From Harmothoe impar (taxonomy: Eukaryota; Annelida; Polychaeta; Phyllodocida; Polynoidae): 64,000 nucleotides of DNA. Shown piece after piece: positions 1-12,042 of this stretch; position 1 is the first letter of the stretch, and every line of letters begins with the position of its first letter. The stretch is from positions 12,021,055 through 12,085,054 of the forward strand of contig OX381707.1 of the NCBI GenBank assembly GCA_947462335.1. The letters run 5' to 3'. The position numbers and the translations under genes were made by a program. The notes beneath the pieces were generated by a model that did not search any database, was not told the origin of the DNA, and saw only the letters and a program-made list of their open reading frames with translations.

Positions 1-215
1 AAAGCCTCTGGGAACCTTGTTTGATTACTGCTGTCAATGTAACTGTTTACTTCATAGTTTGGGATATCCTCTAGGCATGAACATGGCTCACTCTCCTCCC
101 TTGGGCCTGGCCCCGGACCGAGAGACACCGAAATGGCCAAAAATAGGTCATCTCTTGGTTATTTAAGGACATCTTACTGGCACTGCCTCACTGGTAATAT
201 TTTCATCATCTGTTT
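1..215 (+). repeat. Partial monomer at left edge of window
   Basis: This is the 3' 215 bp of a monomer whose first 17 bases lie outside the window. It carries gtcaatg, ctcactctcc, cttgggcctgg and ggccaaaaatagg, which are shared almost exactly with monomers 2304 and 2768. The array therefore continues to the left. Confidence 0.95.
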
Positions 216-447
216 ATGAATGGTGTTAAACAAAAGCCTCTCGGAACCTTGTTTGATTACTGCTGTCCATGTGACTGTTTACTTCATAGTTTGGGATATC
301 CTCTAGGCGTGAACATGGCTCGCTCTCCTCCCTTTGGCCTGGCCCCGGACCGCGAGACACCGAAATGGCTGAAAAAGGGTCATCGCTTGGTTATTTAAGG
401 ACATCTTACTGGCACTGCCTCACTGGTAATATTTTCACCATCTGTTT
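216..447 (+). repeat. Reference family-A monomer (232 bp)
   Basis: This is a full-length A unit with cctctcggaacc, gtgactg, ctttggcc, ccggaccgcgag and aaatggctg. I found no difference between it and the unit 2784 bp downstream at 3000-3231. The 60-codon frame is open here, but it closes in many other units. Confidence 0.9.
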
Positions 448-1330
448 ATAAATGGTGTTAAACAAAAGCCTCTGGGAACCTTGTTTGATTACTGCTGTCC
501 ATGTAACTGTTTACTTCATAGTTTGGGATATCCTCTAGGCGTGAACATGGCTCGCTCTCCTCCCTTGGGCCTGGCCCCGGACCGCGAGACACCGAAATGG
601 CTGAAAAAGGGTCATCTCTTGGTTATTTCAGGACATCTTACTGGCACTGCCTCACTGGTAATATTTTCATCATCTGTTTATGAATGGTGTTAAACAAAAG
701 CCTCTCGGAACCTTGTTTGATTACTGCTGTCCATGTAACTGTTTACTTCATAGTTTGGGATATCCTCTAGGCGTGAACATGGCACGCTCTCCCCCCTTCA
801 GCCTGGCCCCGGACCGCGAGACACCGAAATGGCTGAAAAAGGGTCATCGCTTGGTTATTTAAGGACATCTTAATGGCACTGCCTCACTGGTAATATTTTC
901 ACCATCTGTTTATGAATGGTGTTAAACAAAAGCCTCTGGGAACCTTGTTTGATTACTGCTGTCCATGTAACTGTTTACTTCATAGTTTGGGATATCCTCT
1001 AGGCGTGAACATGGCTCGCTCTCCTCCGTTGGGCCTGGCCCCGGACCGCGAGACACCGAAATGGCCGAAAATATGTCATCTCTTGGTTATTTCAGGACAT
1101 CTTACTGGCACTGCCTCACTGGTAATATTTTCACCATCTGTTTATGAATGGTGTTAAACAAAAGCCTCTGGGAACCTTGTTTGATTACTGCTGTCCATGT
1201 AATTGTTTACTTCATAGTTTGGGATATCCTCTAGGCGTGAACATGGCTCGCTCTCCTCCCTTGGGCCTGGCCCCGGACCGCGAGACACCTAAATGGCTGA
1301 AAAAGGGTCATCGCTTGGTTATATAAGGAC

Positions 1331-2784
1331 ATCTTACTGGCACTGCCTCACTGGTAATATTTTCATCATCTGTTTATGAATGGTGTTAAACAAAAGCCTC
1401 TGGGAACCTTGTTTGATTACTGCTGTCCATGTAACTGTTTACTTCATAGTTTGGGATATCCTCTAGGCGTGAACATGGCTCACTCTCCTCCCTTCTGCCT
1501 GGCCCCGGACTGCGAGACACCGAAATGACCGAAAATAGGTCATCTCTTGGTTATTTAAGGACATCTTACTGGCACTGCCTCACTGGTAATATTTTCATCA
1601 TCTGTTTATGAATAGTGTTAAACAAAAGCCTCTCGGAACCTTGTTTGATTACTGCTGTCCATGTAACTGTTTACTTCATAGTTTGGGATATCCTCTAGGC
1701 GTGAACATGGCTCGCTCTCCTCCCTTGGGCCTGGCCCCGGACCGCAAGACACCGAAATGGCTGAAAAAGGGTCATCGCTTGGTTATTTAAGGACATCTTA
1801 CTGGCACTGCCTCACTGGTAATATTTTCACCATCTGTTTATGAATGGTGTTAAACAAAAGCCTCTGGGAACCTTGTTTGATTACTGCTGTCCATGTAACT
1901 GTTTACTTCATAGTTTGGGATATCCTCTAGGCGTGAACATGGCTCGCTCTCCTCCCTTCGGCCTGGCCCCGGACCGCAAGACACCGAAATGGCTGAAAAA
2001 GGGTCATCGCTTGGTTATTTAAGGACATCTTACTGGCACTGCCTCACTGGTAATATTTTCATCATCTGTTTATGAATGGTGTTAAACAAAAGCATCTGGG
2101 AACCTTGTTTGATTACTGCTGTCCATGTAACTGTTTACTTCATAGTTTGGGATATCCTTTAGGCGTGAACATGGCTCGCTCTCCTCCCTTCGGCCTGGCT
2201 CCGGACCGCGAGACACCGAAATGGCTGAAAAAGGGTCATCGCTTGGTTATTTAAGGACATCTTACTGGCACTGCCTCACTGGTAATATTTGCACCACCTG
2301 TTTATAAATGGTGTTAAACAAAAGCCTCTGGGAACCTTGTTTGATTACTGCTGTCCATGTACCTGTTTACTTCATAGTTTGGGATATCCTCTAGGCGTGA
2401 ACATGGCTCACTCTCCTCCCTTGGGCCTGGCCCCGGACCGAGAGACACCGAAATGGCCAAAAATAGGTCATCTCTTGGTTATTTAAGGACATCTTACTGG
2501 CACTGCCTCACTGGTAATATTTTCATCATCTGTTTATGAATTGGGTTAAACAAAAGCCTCTGGGAACCTTGTTTGATTACTGCTGTCCATGTGACTGTTT
2601 ACTTCATAGTTTGGGATATCCTCTAGGCCTGAACATGGCACGCTCTCCTCCCTTCGGCCTGGCCCCGGACCGCGAGACACCCAAATGGCTGAAAAAGGGT
2701 CATCGCTTGGTTATTTAAGGACATCTTAATGGCACTGCCTCACTGGTAATATTTTCACCATCTGTTTATGAATAGTGTTAAACA
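1331..2784 (+). repeat. Mixed family-A monomers between the two 12-mer copies
   Basis: These units fill the 12-mer period but have no second copy in the window. Unit 1376 has cttctgcctgg with gactgcgag and an in-frame TGA (aaatgacc). Units 1608 and 1840 have ccgcaagac, and 2304 has a B-like gtacctg inside an A body. No separate feature is seen. Confidence 0.75.
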
Positions 2785-4114
2785 AAAGCCTCTGGAAACC
2801 TTGTTTGATTACTGCTGTCAATGTAACTGTTTACTTCATAGTTTGGGATATCCTCTAGGCGTGAACATGGCTCACTCTCCTCCCTTGGGCCTGGCCCCGG
2901 ACCGAGAGACACCGAAATGGCCAAAAATAGGTCATCTCTTGGTTATTTAAGGACATCTTACTGGCACTGCCTCACTGGTAATATTTTCATCATCTGTTTA
3001 TGAATGGTGTTAAACAAAAGCCTCTCGGAACCTTGTTTGATTACTGCTGTCCATGTGACTGTTTACTTCATAGTTTGGGATATCCTCTAGGCGTGAACAT
3101 GGCTCGCTCTCCTCCCTTTGGCCTGGCCCCGGACCGCGAGACACCGAAATGGCTGAAAAAGGGTCATCGCTTGGTTATTTAAGGACATCTTACTGGCACT
3201 GCCTCACTGGTAATATTTTCACCATCTGTTTATGAATGGTGTTAAACAAAAGCCTCTGGGAACCTTGTTTGATTACTGCTGTCCATGTAACTGTTTACTT
3301 CATAGTTTGGGATATCCTCTAGGCGTGAACATGGCTCGCTCTCCTCCCTTGGGCCTGGCCCCGGACCGCGAGACACCGAAATGGCCGAAAATATGTCATC
3401 TCTTGGTTATTTCAGGACATCTTACTGGCACTGCCTCACTGGTAATATTTTCATCATCTGTTTATGAATGGTGTTAAACAAAAGCCTCTCGGAACCTTGT
3501 TTGATTACTGCTGTCCATGTAACTGTTTACTTCATAGTTTGGGATATCCTCTAGGCGTGAACATGGCACGCTCTCCCCCCTTCAGCCTGGCCCCGGACCG
3601 CGAGACACCGAAATGGCTGAAAAAGGGTCATCGCTTGGTTATTTAAGGACATCTTAATGGCACTGCCTCACTGGTAATATTTTCACCATCTGTTTATGAA
3701 TGGTGTTAAACAAAAGCCTCTGGGAACCTTGTTTGATTACTGCTGTCCATGTAACTGTTTACTTCATAGTTTGGGATATCCTCTAGGCGTGAACATGGCT
3801 CGCTCTCCTCCGTTGGGCCTGGCCCCGTACCGTGAGACATAGAAATGGCTGAAAAAGGGTTATCGCTTGGTTATTTAAGGACATTTTACTGGCACTGCCT
3901 CACTGGTAATATTTTCACCATCTGTTTATGAATGGTGTTAAACAAAAGCCTCTGGGAACCTTGTTTGATTACTGCTGTCCATGTAATTGTTTACTTCATA
4001 GTTTGGGATATCCTCTAGGCGTGAACATGGCTGGCTCTCCTCCCTTGGGCCTGGCCCCGGACCGCGAGACACCGAAATGGCTGAAAAAGGGTCATCGCTT
4101 GGTTATATAAGGAC
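2785..4114 (+). repeat. 12-monomer duplication in block A, copy 2
   Basis: This is the partner of 1-1330. Most units match, but monomer 3696 differs in its second half (ccgtaccgtgag, acatagaaatgg) and 3232 carries the ggccgaaaatatg tail that copy 1 has at 912. Tails were therefore exchanged between neighbouring units after or during the duplication. Confidence 0.82.
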
Positions 4115-4623
4115 ATCTTACTGGCACTGCCTCACTGGTAATATTTTCACCATCTGTTTATGAATGGTGTTAAACAAAAGCCTCTGGGAACCTTGTTTGA
4201 CCACTGCTGTCCATGTAACTGTTTACTTCATAGTTTGGGATATCCTCTAGGCGTGAACATGGCTCGCTCTCCTTCGTTGGACCTGGCCCCGGACCGCGAG
4301 ACACCGAAATGGCTGAAAAAGGGTCATCTCTTGGTTATTTAAGGACATCTTACTGGCACTGCCTCACTGGTAATATTTTCATCATCTGTTTATGAATGGT
4401 GTTAAACAAAAGCCTCTCGGAACCTTGTTTGATTACTGCTGTCCATGTACCTGTTTACTTCATAGTTTTGGATATCCTCTAGGCATGAACATGGCTCGCT
4501 CTCCTCCCTTCGGCCTGGCCCCAGACCGCAGGACACCGAAAAGGCCGAAAAAGGGTCATCGCTTGGTTATTTAAGGACATCTTACTGGCACTGCCTCACT
4601 GGTAATATTTTCACCATCTGTTT

Positions 4624-4855
4624 ATGAATGGTGTTAAACAAAAGCCTCTGGGAACCTTGTTTGATTACTGCTGTCCATGTACCTGTTTACTTCATAGTTT
4701 GGGATATCCTCTAGGCGTGAACATGGCTCGCTCTCCTCCCTTCGGCCTGGCCCCAGACCGCAGGACACCGAAAAGGCCGAAAAAGGGTCATCGCTTGGTT
4801 ATTTAAGGACATCTTACTGGCACTGCCTCACTGGTAATATTTTCCCCATCTGTTT
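4624..4855 (+). repeat. Reference family-B monomer (232 bp)
   Basis: This unit has every B marker: gtacctgttt, cttcggcc, ccagaccgcagg and aaaaggccg. It differs from family D essentially by the aaacaaaag versus aaagaaaag base. Confidence 0.88.
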
Positions 4856-5087
4856 ATGAATGGTGTTAAACAAAAGCCTCTGGGAACCTTGTTTGATTAC
4901 TGCTGTCCATGTACCTGTTTACTTCATAGTTTGGGATATCCTCTAGGCGTGAACATGGCTTGCTCTCCTCCCTTCGGCCTGGCCCCAGACCGCAGGACAC
5001 CGAAAAGGCCGAAAAAGGGTCATCGCTTGGTTATTTAAGGACATCTTACTGGCACTGCCTCACTGGTAATATTTTCACCATCTGTTT

Positions 5088-6712
5088 ATGAATGGTGTTA
5101 AACAAAAGCCTCTGGGAACCTTGTTTGATTACTGCTGTCCATGTACCCGTTAACTTCATAGTTTGGGATATCCTCTAGGTGTGGAAATGGCTCGCTCTCC
5201 TCCCTTCGGCCTGGCCCCAGACCGCAGGACACCGAAAAGGCCGAAAAAGGGTCATCGCTTGGTTATTTAAGGACATCTTACTGGCACTGCCTCACTGGTA
5301 ATATTTTCACCATCTGTTTATGAATGGTGTTAAACAAAAGCCTCTGGGAACCTTGTTTGATGACTGCTGTCCATGTACCTGTTTACTTCATAGTTTGGGA
5401 TATCCTCAAGGCGTGAACATGGCTCGCTCTCCTCCCTTCGGCCTGGCCCCAGACCACAGGACACCGAAAAGGCCGAAAAATGGTCATCGCTTGGTTATTT
5501 AAGGACATTTTACTGGCACTGCCTTACTGGTAATATTTTCACCATCTGTTTACGAATGGTGTTAAACAAAAGCCTCTGGGAACCTTGTTTGATTACTGCT
5601 GTCCATGTACCTGTTTACTTCATAGTTTGGGATATCCTCCAGGCGTGATCATGGCTCGCTCTCCTCCCTTCGGCCTGGCCCCAGACCGCAGGACACCGAA
5701 AAGGCCGAAAAAGGGTCATCGCTTGGTTATTTAAGGACATCTTACTGGCACTGCCTCACTGGTAATATTTTCACCATCTGTTTATGAATGGTGTTAAACA
5801 AAAGCCTCTGGGAACCTTGTTTGATTACTGCTGTCCATGTACCTGTTTACTTCATAGTTTGGGATATCCTCTAGGCGTGAACATGGCTCGCTCTCCTCCC
5901 TTCGGCCTGGCCCCAGACTGCAGGACACCGAAAAGGCCGAAAAAGGGTCATCGCTTGGTTATTTAAGGACATCTTACTGGCACTGCCTCACTGGTAATAT
6001 TTTCACCATCTGTTTATGAATGGTGTTAAACAAAAGCCTCTGGGAACCTTGTTTGATTACTGCTGTCCATGTACCTGTTTACTTCATAGTTTGGGATATC
6101 CTCTAGGTGTGAACATGGCTCGCTCTCCTCCCTTCGGCCTGGTCCCAGACCGCAGGACACCGAAAAGGCCGAAAAAGGGTCATCGCTTGGTTATTTAAGG
6201 ACATCTTACTGGCACTGCCTCACTGGTAATATTTTCACCATCTGTTTATGAATGGTGTTAAACAAAAGCCTCTGGAAACATTGTTTAGTTACTGCTGTCC
6301 ATGTACCTGTTTACTTCATAGTTTGGGATATCCTCTAGGCGTGAACATGGCTCGCTCTCCTCCCTTCGGCCTGGCCCCAGACCGCAGGACACTAAAAAGG
6401 CCGAAAAAAGGGTCATCGCTTGGTTATTTAAGGACATCTTACTGGCACTGCCTCACTGGTAATATTTTCACCATCTGTTTATGAATGGTGTTAAACAAAA
6501 GCCTCTGGGAACCTTGTTTGATTACTGCTGTCCATGTACCTGTTTACTTCATAGTTTGGGATATCCACTAGGCGTGAACATGGCTCGCTCTCCTCCCTTC
6601 GGCCTGGCCCCAGACCGCAGGACACCGAAAAGGCCGAAAAAGGGTCATCGCTTGGTTATTTAAGGACATCTTACTGGCACTGCCTCACTGGTAATATTTT
6701 CCCCATCTGTTT
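5088..6712 (+). repeat. 10-monomer duplication in block B, copy 1
   Basis: Seven successive units recur 2320-2321 bp downstream (10 monomers). Matching private variants are gtacccgttaac with gtgtggaaatgg (5088/7409), gatgactg with cctcaagg (5320/7641), cctccagg with gtgatcatgg (5552/7873), gactgcagg (5784/8105), ctggtccc (6016/8337), ctggaaacattg with tttagttac (6248/8569), and atatccactagg (6481/8801). Unit 6248 here has one extra A in the ccgaaaaa run, which explains the 1-bp offset change. Confidence 0.9.
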
Positions 6713-6944
6713 ATGAATGGTGTTAAACAAAAGCCTCTGGGAACCTTGTTTGATTACTGCTGTCCATGTACCTGTTTACTTCATAGTTTGGGATATCCTC
6801 TAGGCGTGAACATGGCTTGCTCTCCTCCCTTCGGCCTGGCCCCAGACCGCAGGACACCGAAAAGGCCGAAAAAGGGTCATCGCTTGGTTATTTAAGGACA
6901 TCTTACTGGCACTGACTCACTGGTAATATTTTCACCATCTGTTT
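6713..6944 (+). repeat. Single monomer repeating 4856-5087 (8-monomer spacing)
   Basis: This unit shares ttttccccatctg before its start and atggcttgctctcc inside with the unit at 4856, at an offset of 1857 bp (8 units plus the extra A in 6248). The offset differs from the adjacent 10-mer, so at least two overlapping exchange events shaped block B. Confidence 0.7.
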
Positions 6945-7408
6945 ATGAACGGTGTTAAAGAAAAGCCTCTGGGAACCTTGTTTGATTACTGCTGTCCATG
7001 TACCTGTTTACTTCATAGTTTGGGATATCCTCTAGGCGTGAACATGGCTCGCTCTCCTCCCTTCGGCCTGGCCCCAGACCGCAGGACACCGAAAAGGCCG
7101 AAAAAGGGTCATCGCTTGGTTATTTAAGGACATCTTACTGGCACTGCCTCACTGGTAATATTTTCACCATCTGTTTATGAATGGTGTTAAACAAAAGCCT
7201 CTGGGAACCTTGTTTGATTACTGCTGTCCATGTACCTGTTTACTTCATAGTTTGGGATATCCTCTAGGCGTGAACATGGCTCGGTCTCCTCCTTTCGGCC
7301 TGGCCCCAGACCGCAGGACACCGAAAAGGCCGAAAAAGGGTCATCGCTTGGTTATTTAAGGACATCTTACTGGCACTGCCTCACTGGTAATATTTTCACC
7401 ATCTGTTT

Positions 7409-9032
7409 ATGAATGGTGTTAAACAAAAGCCTCTGGGAACCTTGTTTGATTACTGCTGTCCATGTACCCGTTAACTTCATAGTTTGGGATATCCTCTAGG
7501 TGTGGAAATGGCTCGCTCTCCTCCCTTCGGCCTGGCCCCAGACCGCAGGACACCGAAAAGGCCGAAAAAGGGTCATCGCTTGGTTATTTAAGGACATCTT
7601 ACTGGCACTGCCTCACTGGTAATATTTTCACCATCTGTTTATGAATGGTGTTAAACAAAAGCCTCTGGGAACCTTGTTTGATGACTGCTGTCCATGTACC
7701 TGTTTACTTCATAGTTTGGGATATCCTCAAGGCGTGAACATGGCTCGCTCTCCTCCCTTCGGCCTGGCCCCAGACCACAGGACACCGAAAAGGCCGAAAA
7801 ATGGTCATCGCTTGGTTATTTAAGGACATTTTACTGGCACTGCCTTACTGGTAATATTTTCACCATCTGTTTACGAATGGTGTTAAACAAAAGCCTCTGG
7901 GAACCTTGTTTGATTACTGCTGTCCATGTACCTGTTTACTTCATAGTTTGGGATATCCTCCAGGCGTGATCATGGCTCGCTCTCCTCCCTTCGGCCTGGC
8001 CCCAGACCGCAGGACACCGAAAAGGCCGAAAAAGGGTCATCGCTTGGTTATTTAAGGACATCTTACTGGCACTGCCTCACTGGTAATATTTTCACCATCT
8101 GTTTATGAATGGTGTTAAACAAAAGCCTCTGGGAACCTTGTTTGATTACTGCTGTCCATGTACCTGTTTACTTCATAGTTTGGGATATCCTCTAGGCGTG
8201 AACATGGCTCGCTCTCCTCCCTTCGGCCTGGCCCCAGACTGCAGGACACCGAAAAGGCCGAAAAAGGGTCATCGCTTGGTTATTTTCGGACATCTTACTG
8301 GCACTGCCTCACTGGTAATATTTTCACCATCTGTTTATGAATGGTGTTAAACAAAAGCCTCTGGGAACCTTGTTTGATTACTGCTGTCCATGTACCTGTT
8401 TACTTCATAGTTTGGGATATCCTCTAGGTGTGAACATGGCTCGCTCTCCTCCCTTCGGCCTGGTCCCAGACCGCAGGACACCGAAAAGGCCGAAAAAGGG
8501 TCATCGCTTGGTTATTTAAGGACATCTTACTGGCACTGCCTCACTGGTAATATTTTCACCATCTGTTTATGAATGGTGTTAAACAAAAGCCTCTGGAAAC
8601 ATTGTTTAGTTACTGCTGTCCATGTACCTGTTTACTTCATAGTTTGGGATATCCTCTAGGCGTGAACATGGCTCGCTCTCCTCCCTTCGGCCTGGCCCCA
8701 GACCGCAGGACACTGAAAAGGCTGAAAAAGGGTCATCGCTTGGTTATTTAAGGACATCTTACTGGCACTGCCTCACTGGTAATATTTTCACCATCTGTTT
8801 ATGAATGGTGTTAAACAAAAGCCTCTGGGAACCTTGTTTGATTACTGCTGTCCATGTACCTGTTTACTTCATAGTTTGGGATATCCACTAGGCGTGAACA
8901 TGGCTCGCTCTCCTCCCTTCGGCCTGGCCCCAGACCGCAGGGCACCGAAAAGGCCGAAAAAGGGTCATCGCTTGGTTATTTAAGGACATCTTACTGGCAC
9001 TGCCTCACTGGTAATATTTTCACCATCTGTTT
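7409..9032 (+). repeat. 10-monomer duplication in block B, copy 2
   Basis: This is the partner of 5088-6712. Visible differences include tttcggaca for tttaaggaca at the end of unit 8105, aggctgaaaa for aggccgaaaa in 8569, and agggcacc for aggacacc in 8801. The following unit (9033, atggctggc and cctaccttcgg) does not match, so the duplication stops there. Confidence 0.88.
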
Positions 9033-9496
9033 ATGAATGGTGTTAAACAAAAGCCTCTGGGAACCTTGTTTGATTACTGCTGTCCATGTACCTGTTTACT
9101 TCATAGTTTGGGATATCCTCTAGGCGTGAACATGGCTGGCTCTCCTACCTTCGGCCTGGCCCCAGACCGCAGGACACCAAAAAGGCCGAAAAAGGGTCAT
9201 CGCTTGGTTATTAAAGGACATCTTACTGGCACTGCCTCACTGGTAATATTTTCACCATCTGTTTATAAATGGTGTTAAAGAAAAGCCTCTGGGAACCTTG
9301 TTTGATTACTGCTGTCCATGTACCTGTTTACTTCATAGTTTGGGATATCCTCCCGGCGTGAACATGGCTCGCTCTCCTCCCTTCGGCCTGGCCCCAGACC
9401 GCAGGACACCGAAAAGGCCGAAAAAGGGTCATCGCTTGGTTATTTAAGGACATCTTACTGGCACTGCCTCACTGGTAATATTTTCACCATCTGTTT

Positions 9497-10424
9497 ATGA
9501 ATGGTGTTAAACAAAAGCCTCTGGGAACCTTGTTTGATTACTGCTGTCCATGTACCTGTTAACTTCATAGTTTGGGATATCCTCTAGGCGTGAACATGGC
9601 TCGCTCTCCTCCCTTCGGCCTGGGCCCAGACCGCAGGACACCGAAAAGGCGGAAAAAGGGTCACCGCTTTGTTATTTAAGGACATCTTACTAGCACTGCC
9701 TCACTGGTAATATTTTCACCATCTGTTTATGAATGGTGTTAAACAAAAGCCTCTGGGAACCTTGTTTGATTACTGCTGTCCATGTACCTGTTAACTTCAT
9801 AGTTTGGGATATCCTCTAGGCGTGAACATGGCTCGCTCTCCTCCCTTCGGCCTGGCCCCAGACCGCAAGACACCGAAAAGGCCGAAAAAGGGTCATCGCT
9901 TGGTTATTTAAGGACATCTTACTGGCACTGCCTCACTGGTAATATTTTCACCATCTGTTTATGAATGGTGTTAAACAAAAGCCTCTTGAAACCTTGTTTG
10001 ATTACTGCTGTCCATGTATCTGTTTACTTCATAGTTTGGGATATCCTCTAGGCCTGAACATGGCTCGCTCTCCTCCCTTCGGCCTGGCCCCAGACCGCAG
10101 GACACCGAAAAGGCCGAAAAAGGGTCATCGCTTGGTTATTTAAGGACATCTTACTAGCACTGCCTCACTGGTAATATTTTTACCATCTGTTTATGAATGG
10201 TGTTAAACAAAAGCCTCTGGGAACCTTGTTTGATTACTGCTGTCCATGTACCTGTTAACTTCATAGTTTGGGATATCCTCTAGGCGTGAACATGGCTCGC
10301 TCTTCTCCCTTCGGCCTGGCCCCAGACCGCAAGACACCGAAAAGGCCGAAAAAGGGTCATCGCTTGGTTATTTAAGGACATCTTACTGGCACTGCCTCAC
10401 TGGTAATATTTTCACCATCTGTTT
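9497..10424 (+). repeat. B-to-C transitional dimers (2 x 464 bp)
   Basis: Units 9729 and 10193 share gttaactt with ccgcaagacaccgaaaagg, while 9497 and 9961 both end in ttactagcac. The segment is therefore a two-monomer unit present twice. The caag plus aaaagg combination is intermediate between B (cagg/aaaagg) and C (caag/aaatgg). Confidence 0.7.
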
Positions 10425-10888
10425 ATGAATGGTGTTAAACAAAAGCCTCTGGGAACCTTGTTTGAATACTGCTGTCCATGTACCTGATTACTTCATAGTT
10501 TGGGATATCCTCTAGGCATGAACATGGCTCGCTCTCCTCCCTTCTGCCTGGCCCCGGACCACAAGACACCGAAATGGCCGAAAAAGGGTCATCGCTTGGA
10601 TATTTAAGGAAATCTTACTGGCACTGCCTCACTGGTAATATTTTCACCATCTGTTTATGAATGGTGTTAAACAAAAGCCTCTGGGAACCTTGTTTGATTA
10701 CTGCTGTCCATGTACCTGATTACTTCATAGTTTGGGATATCCTCTAGGCTTGAACATGGCTCGCTCTCCTCCCTTCTGCCTGGCCCCGGACCGCAAGACA
10801 CCGAAATGGCCGAAAAAGGGTCATCGCTTGGTTATTTAAGGACATCCTACTGGCACTGCCTCACTGGTAATATTTTTACCATCTGTTT

Positions 10889-11114
10889 ATGAATGGTGTT
10901 AAACAAAAGCCTCTGGGAACCTTGTTTCATGACTGCTGTCCATGTACCTGATTACTTCATAGTTTGGGATATCCTCTGAACATGGCTCGCTCTCCTCCCT
11001 TCTGGCTGGCCCCGGACCGCAAGACAACGAAATGGCCGAAAAAGGGTCATCGCTTGGTTATTTAAGGACATCTTACTGGCACTGCCTCACTGGTAATTTT
11101 ATCCCCATCTGTTT
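10889..11114 (+). repeat. 226-bp monomer with 6-bp deletion
   Basis: The sequence reads atcctctgaacatgg where other units read atcctctaggcgtgaac, so six bases are missing. The unit also has tttcatgactg and an in-frame stop. It is a private variant that was not amplified elsewhere in the window. Confidence 0.88.
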
Positions 11115-11346
11115 ATGAATGGTGTTAAACAAAAGCCTCTGGGAACCTTGTTTGATTACTGCTGTCCATGTACCTGATTACTTCATAGTTTGGGATATCC
11201 TCTGGGCTTGAACATGGCTCGCTCTCCTCCCTTCGGCCTGGCCCCGGACCGCAAGACACCGAAATGGCCGAAAAAGGGTCATCGCTTGGTTATTTAAGGA
11301 CATCTTACTGGCACTGCCTCACTGGTAATATTTTCACCATCTGTTC

Positions 11347-12042
11347 ATGAATGGTGTTTAACAAAAGCCTCTGGGAACCTTGTTTGATTACTCCTGTCCA
11401 TGTACCTCATTACTTCATAGTTTGGGATATCCTCTAGGCGTGAACATGGCTCGCTCTCCTCCCTTCTGACTGGCCCCGGACCGCAAGACACCCAAATGGC
11501 CGAAAAAGGGTCATCGCTTGGTTATTTAAGGACATCTTACTGGCACTGCCTCACTGGTAATATTTTCACCATCTGTTCATGCATGGTGTTAAACAAAAGC
11601 CTCTGGGAACCTTGTTTGATTACTGCTGTCCATGTACCTCATTACTTCATAGTTTGGGATATCCTCTAGGCGTGAACATGGCTCGCTCTCCTCCCTTCGG
11701 CCTGGCCCCGGACCGCAAGACACCCAAATGGCCGAAAAAGGGTCATCGCTTGGTTATTTAAGGACATCTTACTGGCACTGCCTCACTGGTAATATTTTCA
11801 CAATCTGTTTATGAATGGTGTTAAACAAAAAGCTCTGGGAACCTTGTTTGATTACTGCTGTCCATGTACCTGATTACTTCATAGTTTGGGATATCTTCTA
11901 GGCGTGAACATGGCTCGCTCTCTTCCCTTCGGCCTGGCCCCGGACTGCAAGACACCCTAATGGCCGAAAAAGGGTCATCGCTTGGTTATTTAAGGACATT
12001 TTACTGGCACTGGCTCACTGGTAATATTTTCACCATCTGTTT
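11347..12042 (+). repeat. Three-monomer block at 6-monomer spacing, copy 1
   Basis: This block pairs with 12739-13434 at 1392 bp. Shared marks are tcctgtcc with gtacctcatt and cttctgactgg (11347/12739), ttcatgcatggtg (11579/12971), and aaaaagctctgg with tatcttctagg and caccctaatgg (11811/13203). Confidence 0.8.

Larger units (their letters stand above)
1..1330 (+). repeat. 12-monomer duplication in block A, copy 1
   Basis: Positions 1-1330 align with 2785-4114 at a constant offset of 2784 bp (12 x 232). The match rests on private variants: gtcaatg with ccgagagacacc; gtgactg at 216 and 3000; ggcacgctctcccc with cttcagcc at 680 and 3464; ctccgttggg at 912 and 3696; gtaattg with ggttatataagg at 1144 and 3928. 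The next pair (1376 and 4160) no longer matches, which fixes the right end. Confidence 0.85.
1..4430 (+). repeat. Block A: family-A monomers
   Basis: About 19 monomers are marked by gtaactg (gtgactg in some), ccggaccgcgag and aaatggctgaaaaagg, with a minority sub-type carrying ggccaaaaatagg or ggccgaaaatatg. Neighbours differ at many sites (cttgggcc, ctttggcc, cttcagcc), so this is one of the more heterogeneous parts of the window. The right edge lies inside monomer 4392. Its start (cctctcgg, to 4420) is A-like and everything from gtacctg (4447 onward) is B-like. Confidence 0.9.
4430..10400 (+). repeat. Block B: family-B monomers
   Basis: About 26 monomers share gttaaacaaaag, gtacctgttt, cttcggcctgg, ccagaccgcagg and gaaaaggccgaaaaagg. 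Two stray units (6945 and 9265) carry gttaaagaaaag, the marker that later defines block D. The right end is transitional. Units 9497-10424 combine gttaactt with ccgcaagacaccgaaaagg, and clean family C begins at 10425. Confidence 0.9.
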
